Part shown: one piece after another, positions 1-9,930 of the stretch | How positions within the stretch are numbered: the stretch's first letter is position 1 | How the letters are laid out: each line of letters starts with the position of its first letter | Origin: Marchantia polymorpha subsp. ruderalis | Taxonomy: Eukaryota > Streptophyta > Marchantiopsida > Marchantiales > Marchantiaceae | Length of the DNA: 64,000 nucleotides | Assembly (NCBI GenBank): GCA_037833965.1 | Contig: AP031354.1 | Location: 20,872,001-20,936,000 of the forward strand | Direction: 5' to 3' | The notes under the pieces: model-generated | What the model saw: only the letters and a program-made list of their open reading frames with translations | Database searches by the model: none | Told to the model about the DNA's origin: nothing | Program-made: the position numbers and the translations under genes

Positions 1-46
1 TAGGAATTGGCCAGTGCGGTACTGGATTCCTGTCAATCCCGTCCAT
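1..46 (-). CDS. Probable start of copia gag (first 15 codons)
   Basis: The first ATG after the primer-binding site that opens a frame reaching the window edge is at 46-44 on the minus strand and reads MDGIDRNPVPHWPIP. Earlier ATGs in the leader end after a few codons. It stands where copia gag/pol normally begins, about 150 nt after the primer-binding site. Only 15 codons are visible, so the assignment rests on position, not on domain similarity. Confidence 0.45.
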   Translation of the reverse strand, partial: MDGIDRNPVPHWPIP

Positions 47-197
47 ATCTGCAAAAACACAATGTCCCCCTTCCACCTCTCTCTACATGCAGATGAATGA
101 CCTCTGCCAGCCTCTATACACTCTCAAGACTACACTCCATCATCACTCACTTGTTATTCCATGAGGGGTAATCCACACTCAAGGAAAGAGCAAGGTC

Positions 198-209
198 GCT
201 CTGATACCA
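198..209 (-). other. Primer-binding site for initiator Met tRNA
   Basis: The minus strand reads TGGTATCAGAGC one base after the LTR end. This 12-mer is the canonical plant Ty1/copia primer-binding site, complementary to the 3' end of initiator methionine tRNA. Confidence 0.92.
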
Positions 210-210
210 T

Positions 211-630
211 TGTAACACTAGGGTTTAGAGAGAAGTTCACTCGAAGATAGAAACGTAAACTCTGAAGATGAGAGATACCAACAATGGTTCTCCTCTCCCT
301 TATATAGCTCTCACCAACAAGTACAAGGTGATAAGATCTAATCCCCACCATCCATACCACTCCTAGTGGATGGATGACGTGGCGGATAACCCTAACAAGC
401 ACACGGATCGCTGACGTGGCGCACCCAACTAACACACTAACTAACACACTCAATCCTTACCTACAAGCACACGGATTGCTGACGTGGCACTGTCAACTAA
501 CACATCCACTCTGTACCTACCAAGTGCGCGGATCGCTGACGTGGCAGCTATGACTAGTGCACACTAAAGTATCTACATCAATATTCAGAGTAACCTCTAC
601 TTTAGTTCTAACTTACTAAAGATGGTTACA
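211..630 (-). repeat. Copia 5' LTR, 420 bp
   Basis: The LTR begins (minus strand) with TGTAACCATC at 630 and ends with GTTACA at 211. A TATA box, TATATAAGG, lies on the minus strand at 306-298, which would place transcription start near 270. U3 is therefore about 630-270 and holds four copies of TGACGTGGC. A telobox-like TAGGGTTTAG sits near 217-226, in the presumed R/U5 part. Boundaries rest on the terminal inverted bases, the adjoining primer-binding site and the abrupt resumption of gypsy coding sequence. Confidence 0.9.
375..545 (-). promoter_or_regulatory. Repeated bZIP-type motif TGACGTGGC in the copia U3
   Basis: TGACGTGGC occurs exactly four times, at 375-383, 412-420, 480-488 and 537-545. 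The last three lie within a longer 25-bp unit (396-420, 464-488, 521-545) differing at only a few positions. The core contains ACGTGGC (G-box/ABRE-like) and TGACGTGG (the hexamer-type site of plant ER-stress bZIP factors). They lie upstream of the TATA box relative to the LTR's own transcription, where enhancer repeats of stress-induced retrotransposons are known to sit. Factor identity and inducibility are inference. Confidence 0.6.
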
Positions 631-1775
631 TGGCGGGGCTGGATTTTGTTAGATGTTACATTGATGATATCTTGGTGTTTAGTGACACTGTGGAGCAACA
701 CAAGATACACTTGCAGATTGTGTTTGAGCGATTGAGGGCTCATGGTTTGAGGTTACATCCTGGGAAGTGTAAGTTCTTCCAGGAGAAGGTTGAGTACTTG
801 GGTCATGTGATATACCCAGGTGGTTTAGGAGTTCAGCAAGCAAAGGTGGAGGCTATTGCACGCATCCCTCGTCCCACGGATGTGAGTAGAGTTCATGCAT
901 TTATGGGTTTAGCGAACTACTACCGGAGGTATGTGAAGGGGTTAAGTGCTATAGCCAAGCCTTTGAACCAGTTGCTGAAGTCAGATCAGGAGTGGCAATG
1001 GGGAGATGAGCAGGAGAGAGCTTTTGTTGAGCTCAAGGCCAGGTTGGTGGCCGCTCCCATCTTGAGGAGACCTATCAGAGGTCGTCCATACCAATTGCAC
1101 ACTGATTGGAGTATGTTGGGACTTGGAGCGGTGTTGACGCAGCGTGATGATGAGGGCAAGGAGTTTGTGGTTGCGTACGCTAGTCGTTCGAACAATGCAG
1201 CGGAGTCGCGGTATAGTTCGTACGAGGGAGAGTACTTGGCAGCGGTGTGGGTTGTGGCGCACTTCAGGTGTTACTTGTTTGGTACGCAGTTCACCCTTGT
1301 TACTGATCATCAACCGCTCAAGTGGTTGATGGAGTCCGACAAGCTTACAAGGAAGCTTGCACGGTGGGCTCTCATCTTACAGGAGTACGACTTTCAGGTG
1401 GTGCATAGACCTGGAGTTGCGAACCTAGATGCCGATGGTTTGGGTCGAAACCCATGCACTAGCCAAGAGGATGACACTGGAGCTAGATGGCATGGTGAGG
1501 TTGACGAGGAGATGGTGCCTGGTTGGCATGCATCTGCCTTCATGTGTTGGTTACGTGGGAACTCCAGCAGAGAGGATCATCTGACATCTTACTCTAGTCA
1601 GAGGGTAGATGGTCGATCTCCAGATCCTGAGGTTGAGGATGGTGGTGTGGATCAGCGTGATGTACACGATGATGCATTGGTGTTGGAGTTCCTACGGACC
1701 AGCATGGTGCCAGGCACAGTGGGTGCCAAGGAGCGAGATCGTGTTCTCCAACGGGCCAAGAGGTACCGATTGTAG
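631..1775 (+). pseudogene. Ty3/gypsy pol fragment: reverse transcriptase C-terminal part and RNase H
   Basis: The frame enters in the RT palm at AGLDFVRCYIDDILVF, whose YIDD is the catalytic motif, and continues through the RT thumb/connection (FMGLANYYRRYV) into a Ty3-type RNase H (LHTDWS, then Glu in YEGEY, TDHQPLKW and ADGLGR), with all four acidic catalytic residues present. The N-terminal half of RT, protease and gag are absent because a copia element is inserted immediately upstream. The apparent ATG at 630 is a junction artefact: its A is the last base of the copia LTR. The frame ends at an in-frame TAG (1773-1775), while the same frame stays open through integrase. RT would copy the element's RNA in cytoplasmic particles. 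The copy is non-functional as it stands. Confidence 0.95.
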
Positions 1776-3086
1776 GGATCACATGTTCTCCAAGTATGGG
1801 AGGACGGTAGGGTACGAGTAGTACCACATCCAGCCCAGAGAGCACGCATTGTGAGGCATGCTCATGAGCAGTTGAGACATTTTGGAGTGAAGCGTACATA
1901 CAGCTTACTCCTTGGTCAGTATTGGTGGCGAGGTATGCATACTCAGGTACAGCAGTTGGTATCACGTTGCATGGTTTGTGATCGAGTGAGGGCATCATTC
2001 AATGCCCCGACACCAGTGTTACATCCATTACCCATCATGGGGTTGGGTTACCGTTGGAGTTTGGACTTTGCTGGACGACATCATCGGTATGTGTTGGTAA
2101 TGGTGGAGCATTTCTCCAAGTGGATTGAGTTGGTGGCATTACCTGACAAGGCAAGTGAGGGAGTAGCGTATGCTTTTCTTGACAGAGTGCTTAGTCACTA
2201 TGGTGCACCAGCTGAGGTGTTGACCGATCAGGGAACGGAGTTTCATGGTGAGTTTCAGGTCTTGTGCGACAAGGCACTGATTGATCATCGGACCACGTCG
2301 CGAGATCATCCAGAGGCGGATGGTTTAGCTGAACGTATTGTACAGACGGTGAAGAGGGCGTTGCGCAAGTATGGCCTGCAGAAAGGTCATCTTGGGGACT
2401 GGGATATCCAGTTACCGTGGTTGGCCATGGGATATCGGTTCAGTCGGCAGGCATCCTTGGCTTCCTTCTCACCATATTTTCTATTGTACGGCCGAGATCC
2501 AGACTTGCCAACATCGATTCGTCGTGAGTCTAGCGAGATGGTGAACCTTGATGACCCGAATATGTGGGTGAGAGTATGTTCTCAACGTGCAGAACTCTTT
2601 CGGAGAGTTATGCCTGCAGCGTTTGAGAATCTTGCGATTGCTCAACATAGAGATACGTTGCGGTATGCAACCATTCGGGGAGGAGGTTATCGACCATCAA
2701 TTCGTAGATTCCATGTGGCAGACTACGTTTATCTACAGCAGACTGCACCGACAACATTGGATGTGACGGCGGGACGCACCATCTTGCGGGTGCGGGAGGT
2801 GGTACCTTCTGGAGTTCTCCTGTTGGAGGGTCGTGACGGCGTTGTTTGGAAGGATCATGTGCGCAATTGTGCGCCATGCCACCTCCCAAACGTAGATGGC
2901 ACTATGGACCCAAGCTTAGCGATAGTACGTGCTGGCTTGAGGTGCATGCTGTGTGGGTCGGCTGGTCAGGCGGCCCGTATGTTGGTGTGTGATAGATGTT
3001 CTAGGGGATGGCACATGTTGTGCCTGACTCCGCCTATCGATGTTATTCCGGCTGGACGATGGGTTTGTCCTCGATGTACTTCATAG
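1776..3086 (+). pseudogene. Ty3/gypsy integrase with a C-terminal PHD finger
   Basis: The region continues the RT/RNase H frame after one TAG, with no frameshift; the first ATG is at 1851. It shows an HHCC zinc-binding domain (HAHEQLRHFG, then CMVC), an integrase core with DDE residues (Asp in WSLDFAG, Asp in LTDQGTEFHG, Glu in DGLAERIVQ) and a C-terminal DNA-binding-like region. Counting from 1851, residues 365-409 form a C4HC3 PHD finger: Cys365, Cys368, Cys380, Cys383, His388, Cys391, Cys406, Cys409, ending WVCPRC. Many plant gypsy elements (chromoviruses) carry a chromodomain at this place; here a histone-tail-reader-type finger occupies it. Integrase inserts the cDNA, and a PHD could steer it to marked chromatin, which is inference. 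Stop TAG at 3084-3086. Confidence 0.93.
2943..3077 (+). other. PHD finger coding segment (C4HC3)
   Basis: Spacing is CxxC, 11 residues, CxxC, four residues, H, two residues, C, 14 residues, CxxC. The tail LCLTPPIDVIPAGRWVCPRC is typical of cellular PHD fingers. It stays in frame with integrase and ends two residues before the stop, so it is part of the element's own polyprotein and not a neighbouring gene. Confidence 0.9.
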
Positions 3087-3245
3087 GGGTAGATGACTTG
3101 ATCTTCACATGTTATGAATTGCAGATAGGCGACTAACGATGGGGCGACATAGCACCCGGCCTACTGGTTCGCACACCCACGAAGGTGTATAGCATGTAGT
3201 TGTAGATAGGGCTACCTGGGAGTCAGAGGGACCTGACCGCTAGCT

Positions 3246-3257
3246 AGGGGGGCGAGT
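3246..3257 (+). other. Polypurine tract and start of the gypsy 3' LTR
   Basis: About 160 bases after the integrase-PHD stop, AGGGGGGCGAG forms a purine-rich run directly before TGTGACATTTG, a typical LTR start (TG). This is where a Ty3/gypsy polypurine tract should be. A second, similar run (GGGGGCGAG, then TTCGTGATGG) occurs at 3669-3687. Confidence 0.6.
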
Positions 3258-3667
3258 TGTGACATTTGAGTGTGTACTCTCTCGCACCTTATATGTGTGT
3301 ATGTGTGTGCGTATGTGTATGTGAGTAGCATGTCAGCGATGTAGAGTGTATGGCGATATGTATTCGCATGACAGCTGTCATGTAGTTACGAGTCGGCTCA
3401 CGAAGTTTACACACTTACTATATTTAGCCGTGAAGTTAGGGTTCGGGTCACGAGGGGTATACAGTCGAGGACGGCTCGAAGAACGTTAGTTCTTCGAGTC
3501 GAGCCTGGAAGCGTCGGGAGCGTAGAGCGACTTTCCCTTTTGCGTCGACCTAGATTCTCCGAGTGTGGAGTGGGTTGGGCTTGACTCATGTTTGTGACGG
3601 TGACCGTTTGTTGCCAGTAGGGTAATTGACCGACGGGAATTCCAGTAGGGAATCACCCGTTTATTTC
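3258..3667 (+). repeat. Probable gypsy 3' LTR (3' boundary uncertain)
   Basis: The sequence starts TGTGACA after the polypurine tract, has a TG-rich stretch (3291-3330), a TATA-like CTATATTTAG near 3418 and a telobox-like TTAGGGTT near 3434. From 3376 it is almost identical, in inverted orientation, to 5412-5703. No clean CA terminus is visible, so the 3' limit is set by the end of that inverted homology. The unrelated possibility is that the LTR stops near 3375 and a separate element begins there. Confidence 0.5.
3376..3667 (+). repeat. Left inverted arm
   Basis: 292 bp. It contains a TATA-like box, a telobox-like motif and a perfect 10-bp hairpin stem (CTCGAAGAAC, loop GTTA, GTTCTTCGAG). 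A 60-codon open frame on the minus strand (3589-3407) is mirrored in the other arm and is a by-product of the repeat. Confidence 0.85.
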
Positions 3668-5411
3668 CGGGGGCGAGTTCGTGATGGCCCAGAGTTCAGG
3701 CCCAGAATGTGGGCTGAGCCGCTTACTGCTTCCCAAAAACGTCACCTGTGGGACTCCCCCGAGGAAATATACTTCGCTACAGGATAATTGCCTCGAGAAC
3801 GAAATGCTTCTGCGTCCCACACCTGGAGTCTACTACTTTCGAGAAACTGCACCGCCTCAACTACGACGAAATTTGCACTGGCGTTGATCCTCCCACTCTC
3901 GAGTCTGTCGGGCCGGCCATGCCGCAAGTCTCCGCCCGAGTTATGGTGCACCCCGGCTGCTGATTACAGAATGGAAGAAACACGCATTCGCACCACCATC
4001 TTCCAAACTGAAAGATGAACCTGTTCTCTCACCGCCGACCTCTACCTTTATAACCCGGACGAAAAACAGAAATCCGACACTCCTTGAACCTCTACTCTTC
4101 CGACGAAAGACTCGGCCTCTCCTTTACAGAACGGGACTTCATCAGTTCCTCCTCATCTCGGGTGATACATCCGATGGATTGCCAAGACAGGCCGAGCACA
4201 GCGGCGCGGGCAGAGCTACTGTCGAATTGCAAAGAAGATTCCATCTGAAAGACCTCCCCTGGCTGCGGAACGTCCGTCGTACCAGCGAAGGCTTTGCGAG
4301 CCGCGCAACGATTGCGCGCGAAAGAGCGCTCTCGGCTTTGCTTTCCGTCTCGTCTCTCCTTCGAGACTAACGCTGGCTGCTGCTGTTGCTGCTGGGCAGG
4401 GGTGAGAATGACTTCTCGGTTCAGCGCTCGCTCGGAAGACTGCTCCGACTCGAGGAGAACTGACCGAATGAATGAATGAGGAGGCGATCGATGTTTGGAT
4501 CCAGAAGCTCGTGGCTTCAATTCGATTTCACGGAACTGCAATTCAATTGAATTCGATTTGTTCTCAGAAGAGTAGTTACCTTCTCTACTCTCCTGAACTC
4601 TAAATTCTAAACTCCGAATTCTAAACTCTTGAAATTTGGTATCTCAAATTCCTCACATTTGCAATCCGAAACTCGCGTGCCAGTTTACGAGGTTGTGGGA
4701 CACAGATGCAACAGAGCCCGTCCGAGCTCGGTGAGCGTGAATTTCACGGTCGAGCGAGCCGGATACTTTTCACAATCCTCAACGAACGCCGGCAACCGAA
4801 GGCGCAAAATCTAAACTAGATTCGACACCCGTACCGCAACGAAAGCGGTGAATCAGTGACACTACGACGGGCGTCAGAAGCCACAATTCGTGCCAGGTTC
4901 GCTCCAATGTCTCCAGCCCGTCCAAAGCCGAAGACGATCTCTCTCTCTGTCGCAATCTCGTTACAACACCTCTCCATTCTCTCCCACCTCGAACCACGAA
5001 CACGCGCGTCGATGCCCGTCCATAGCTTGCGGGGATGGATGGATGCGCTGTGCAGTGCAGGAGGATATTCAACAGAGCCGCATCAAGGCTCACCGGATCA
5101 CGCTTACCGCCATAACCCTCCGATCATATCAGCCCTCCAACAGAGAGCTCGCGGTGCCCACGCAGCAGTCCGCTTCCATTCTTCTTATCACCACCACGCT
5201 CACGACAATTCTAATCTTTGAATCTCCAGGTCTCTCAGACTTTTGACGAAATCAAGCCGGAGATTCGACGAATACCCGAATCGAATTCTGACAGAAGATT
5301 TTCGACTGGAAAATACCGTCACAAAATCGGCACCTATCCGTACAGGGCAGAACCGAAACCTGAAACGATGACACTAATCGCAAAAATACCACAAAAAGGA
5401 GTTCTTCGAGT

Positions 5412-5703
5412 GAAATAAACGGGTGATTCCCCACTTGAATTCCCGTCGGTCAATTACCCTACTGGCAACAAACCGTCACCGTCACAAACATGAGTCAAGC
5501 CCAACCCACTCCACACTCGGAGAATCTAGGTCGACGCAAAAAGGAAAGTCGCTCTACGCTCCCGACGCTTCCAGGCTCGACTCGAAGAACTAACGTTCTT
5601 CGAGCCGTCCCCGACTGTATACCCCTCGTGACCCGAACCCTAACTTCACGGCTAAATATAGTAAGTGTGTAAACTTCGTGAGCCGACTCGTAACTACATG
5701 ACA
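5412..5703 (-). repeat. Right inverted arm
   Basis: 292 bp, reverse complement of the left arm. The inner boundary lies at 5412, directly next to GTTCTTCGAGT (5401-5411), which also occurs in the arm's internal hairpin. The outer end at 5703 passes abruptly into AT-rich DNA. Confidence 0.85.
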
Positions 5704-8700
5704 ACAACATCAACGATTGGAGACTGGATAATAACAAATTGAAGGATGTTTTTATCTGTATCTAGGTAATTGTGAATACATGATATATATGTTGTCTTGA
5801 AGAAACTAACCTTCTCTTGATGAAAAAGCAATTGATAATATAGCAGTTGGTCTAATCCTAAAGATGCTTAGGCTTTAAGTGATTTTTGTAGTATTCAAAA
5901 CAAAACAAAATTTGAAACAGTTATATGTTTTTGGTTTCTTGTCACTTCACACTTGCACCATCGCGCTATCCACGATCTATATGGATACAAAATAGACATT
6001 GAATTGTTGTGACGGTGACGTGTATAGATCGTTGAACCGGTTGGAGATCAAACTCAACTACATGTTTGACTTGAAACGACATTCTTTGAATCATGATGGA
6101 TTGCAAATGCTTTGCTATCACTTGGATCCTTATGTTCAAGAAAAAAAAGTATCAACAGCATGCTTTCCTATCATAAGTTACTACTTCTCGCCATCCACTC
6201 CTCATCTTCCCCTTGCATGCTTGGACTAAATTCCCTGTATACTTTCCGTCTTCATCTCACTTCTTACCCTTGTATGCTTGTGCAAAACTTCCTACAGGTG
6301 TCGATTATGGATCATATTAATTTTGGCATATTGGTCAAATTAATTCGGGCAATTTTGCCGTAAAATATAAAACGCCAGATTTTAGTATGAAGAAAAGATT
6401 TGCATGGAACTTCCAACTTGATTACAAGTTTTGCAAAAGCAGTGCAATTGATGATGTAACGGTGAAAATTTGGCATTCAACATTATCAAGTTCATATATT
6501 TTACAAACTTGCAATCTACTGTGATCAAACATGTTATCAAACTAATTTGAGACCGACATGATACTGTGATATGCTCGAGCTTTTTTGGAATCAAAGATTG
6601 AAGAAGATTATGTGTAATGATACAATCATAGTGGATTTGTGATCATACATTCTTGCGCAATGTAAATATGAAGATCATTTAATTCTGAATAGGTATTGCA
6701 GCTGGTGTAAAAGCTAGCAAAACTTTAGTAGATTGTCGATGTGATGAATCAACAACATCAAACATTCATCATTGATTGTAATTGTTTTCGATTCAACGAC
6801 TCGCGGCCTCCCCTCAATTCCGCTCTGCTCTTGATTGTTGCTACTCCTGTCTCACATCCCTTCCTCAAAACATCGCGTTAGAATTCATCGTCAATCCATA
6901 TTAGAATATGAGTGACATGTGCCGCTGGTGAAGATCTATCCGACTTAATATACGTGATGGATTCCAATAAACTCATTGTGTTTCAGAGTGATCTTAGCAA
7001 GTGATTTTCTTGCAATTCACGTGCATTGACTTCTGGCACGCTTTTAAAGCTTAAACGTCCTCATAATCTTATATAAAAACTGTCATGTGTTTTTTAAATA
7101 GGATATAGAACTTACGTGTTTGATTTATTTCTTCTGGAAATATTTACACAAAGTAGCATTTTAAATTAAAGATAATAACAAGTTGAAGTATTTTTCTTAG
7201 ACTATGAGTTTTCAAATTGTAAATTTCAAATTGCATAGTAGATATCATAGTGATTTTCATCATTCAATAATGAATATATTGACTTCTATAGTTGGAAAAT
7301 TTTATTTTTATAACCAAGATTTTTAATTATTTTTTCATGAAGGATGAATTATTGAGATTGCTATTTTACTCCTTTGTTTAAAACATCATCTATCAAATTG
7401 ATTCATAGCATTACACCTTTAATTTTTTTTATTGATGCATGTTTTTTATTTTTTATTGTTTCATTTGCTTGATTTAAAATAGAATGTCTTGTGTAAGTCT
7501 ATTTTTTGCTTTTAATTAATACACTAGTAATGATTATTTACATCTAATGGAATTTCATTCTTATGTCAATCATAATTTGATGAATTTGAATAATTATGGA
7601 ATAAAAAAATTCATTAAATGAAAAAAATAGAAATAAAAAAAAAGTGATGAAATAGTATTCGAGTGAATCTTTCTGTAAATTATTTGGAAAATTATTTTTT
7701 ATTCATTATATCAATACAATTTGATCATATCATCACATGAATTTTATTTATTATTTTTCTATTTGAAAAAATCACATCTCATGAGATTATGCAATATTGG
7801 TATTATTCCAAATAAAAGTGCTTCAAACAACAAATCAACAACACAAATGAATTATATGCACATACAAGAGAAAAATTATTCGATAAGATTTCATAGTAAC
7901 ACAAATAGTTTATTGGGATCCATCATGTATCGTTTTACCCGATGAAACTCCACTGAAGAACGACGTTGCAATAGAAGCAACGAGCATTAGGGAAGTATGA
8001 GGGAGCACTTGGATTGAAGAATCATTTCTTTCAAAGCAAAGAAAATCTGCAAGAATTGTTAAATTTCAAATCGTTCAATGCACATTGGTGAATGTTAGTG
8101 CATCAAGAAATTTTGAATCTTGATCATGTTCCCTCATCAAAACTTACATTGCTGCGTCCTAAATTCAAGCTAGTGAATACATTTGAGTATTGCATGACAC
8201 TTTGACAAGGCAAAATACTCTACTCACAATACTATATTCAAAATCATGCACATTGCTTGATCAAAGTGCTAACAGTCAATGCAAAACTTCTCCTATTGTG
8301 GAAAATGTTTTTTGATCTGTGACCTATTCTCATCCTTTGCTCTACTGTTGTTAGAATCTGCTCTGCACCGTAGCTCGATAGTACATGGATGACAAGTGTT
8401 ATCGATGAGAGCCTATCGTATAAAACGATAAGTGATGAGTTCCAATAAGTTATTTGTGTTACAATGAGTTTCCATCAAGAAAATTTCTTAACACATATTG
8501 TCAAATTGAGAATGCATTAAAAACTAAATTTATTAAAATAAAATAAAATTCTTACGTTGAATGATTTTGGAATGAAAGAAATTAAAAGAAATGTCAAAAT
8601 AATTGATTAAAATATACTTTAATCATGAAGTTTCAATTTGACATTCATGTTTTTGGCATTTTACATTTGGTTCAAAATAATTTTATATGTATTATGTTGA

Positions 8701-9930
8701 ATGATATTTTTTTGTTTGACATCAATATTTTTTTTCATAATGTGGAAGCATATAACTATATTGATAACAGAAGATCATCATCAAAGCTTGTTGAATTCAT
8801 TCAAGTGCTTCAAACATTCATGAATTTATTTGCAAACTCAAATCAAAGTTATACTTTTACTTCCTTAAAAGCTTGGAAATAGATTGCTGGTATTATCATA
8901 ACATGCACACACACACAAAATTAAATTAGAATGTAAATGCCTACAAAATCAAAATTTTTGCAATGCATTTAATAGGATAGTCGATATATTTTGCAAGACT
9001 CAAGTTTACAATTGTAGAAAAATTTGACAAATCATTTGACTTACACTTCAGTAATTCTTTTTATATCAACAATTAAAAATTCTTTGTTATAAAATATCAT
9101 TATCTGAAAATATACAGCTAAATTTTCTTAGATAAAAACTAAGATAGAATTAATTGATAGTATGTTATTGATATAAATATATATAAATATTCATGTCATC
9201 AACGTGAAAATGTAAATCATATGTAACAATTAGATATATTTTCACATACAAATATCTGTTGATGTTTAATGATGGTTGATATTTTAACAAATTTGAAAAT
9301 TGTCATGCAGATAGATATCAAATATCATCATCATATCATGAAGTGCTTCAACGATATGAATATCGTATCTGTACATGAAGATGTCAATGAGAATATTATC
9401 TTTTTATTGAAATATCAAAATTTTCATAATGTCATGTAAAATATTTTGTGACATAAATTCTCAATGAATTATTAATAATCATTAATTTTTCATATGTAGC
9501 ATTTTTCATTTTAACAAATTTATAATCATCAGTTTAAAAAAAATCTCAAAGAACAAATGGTTTACATGGAGGAAAATTGAATAAAACTTTGAGTTTCGGT
9601 TTTTTATTTTTTATTAATCAGTTTTTAACTTAAGAATAAATCTATGAAACTTTTTCTAAACAAAACAAATGTGTTTGATATATATAATTTTATGTATTTA
9701 TTTATAGATTATTTACAAATACTGTTGAGAGATTAGAGCTTAAAAACTTAGCAGTAGCTTTGATCTAATTTAATAGCTTCTAAATTTTCCCATCTTCTGC
9801 GTGTGGTCTAAATGATTCAAGGAAAAGAAAAACGAATGCGTTTTTTCACATCTCCTTTGATATCTATCAATATTTGATCTGGAAGATTTTGAAGCTTTTG
9901 TGATATATTTCATGTTTTAGAGCATATCTC
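5704..9930. other. AT-rich intergenic DNA without a recognisable gene
   Basis: Open frames here are short, of low complexity and match nothing I recognise. A weak similarity links about 6945-7005 with 8425-8490 (both contain TTCCAATAA followed by related sequence), suggesting an old dispersed repeat. A (CA)n run lies near 8907-8918. Base composition changes sharply to GC-balanced at about 9930, ahead of the peroxiredoxin gene. Confidence 0.6.

Larger units (their letters stand above)
1..630 (-). mobile_element. Ty1/copia LTR retrotransposon, 5' end only (partial, runs off the left edge)
   Basis: Read on the minus strand, a complete LTR (630 to 211) is followed by a primer-binding site and the first codons of a gag-like frame, so this is the 5' end of a copia-type element whose body lies left of the window. 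The LTR has perfect 6-bp inverted ends, TGTAAC and GTTACA. One base after the LTR comes TGGTATCAGAGC (209-198 on the minus strand), the standard plant copia match to initiator-methionine tRNA. The insertion is inside the RT gene of a Ty3/gypsy element, whose reading frame resumes at 631, so the copia copy is the younger of the two. The target duplication cannot be seen because the other end is missing; positions 631-635 would be one copy of it. Confidence 0.9.
3376..5703. repeat. 2.3-kb structure with 292-bp inverted arms
   Basis: The left arm (3376-3667) and right arm (5412-5703) are reverse complements with five mismatches by eye, about 98% identity. The outer ends read TGTCATG and CATGACA. 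The 1.74-kb interior is GC-richer than the surroundings and has no recognisable gene; it includes a (CTG)n run near 4377 that reads as a short Gln tract on the minus strand within a 149-codon open frame (4541-4092). No target-site duplication is seen at the outer ends. It may be a foldback or MULE-like element with long terminal inverted repeats, or two copies of the gypsy LTR in opposite orientation, the right one lacking its first 118 bp. Confidence 0.85.

Noticed and set aside
154..453. 99-codon minus-strand frame across the copia LTR
   Set aside because: It spans the LTR/leader junction, TATA box and primer-binding site, and has no gag-like features.
3407..3589. Pair of near-identical 60-codon frames at 3589-3407 (-) and 5490-5672 (+)
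   Set aside because: They are mirror images because the DNA is an inverted repeat; conservation of the peptide is explained by the repeat's youth.
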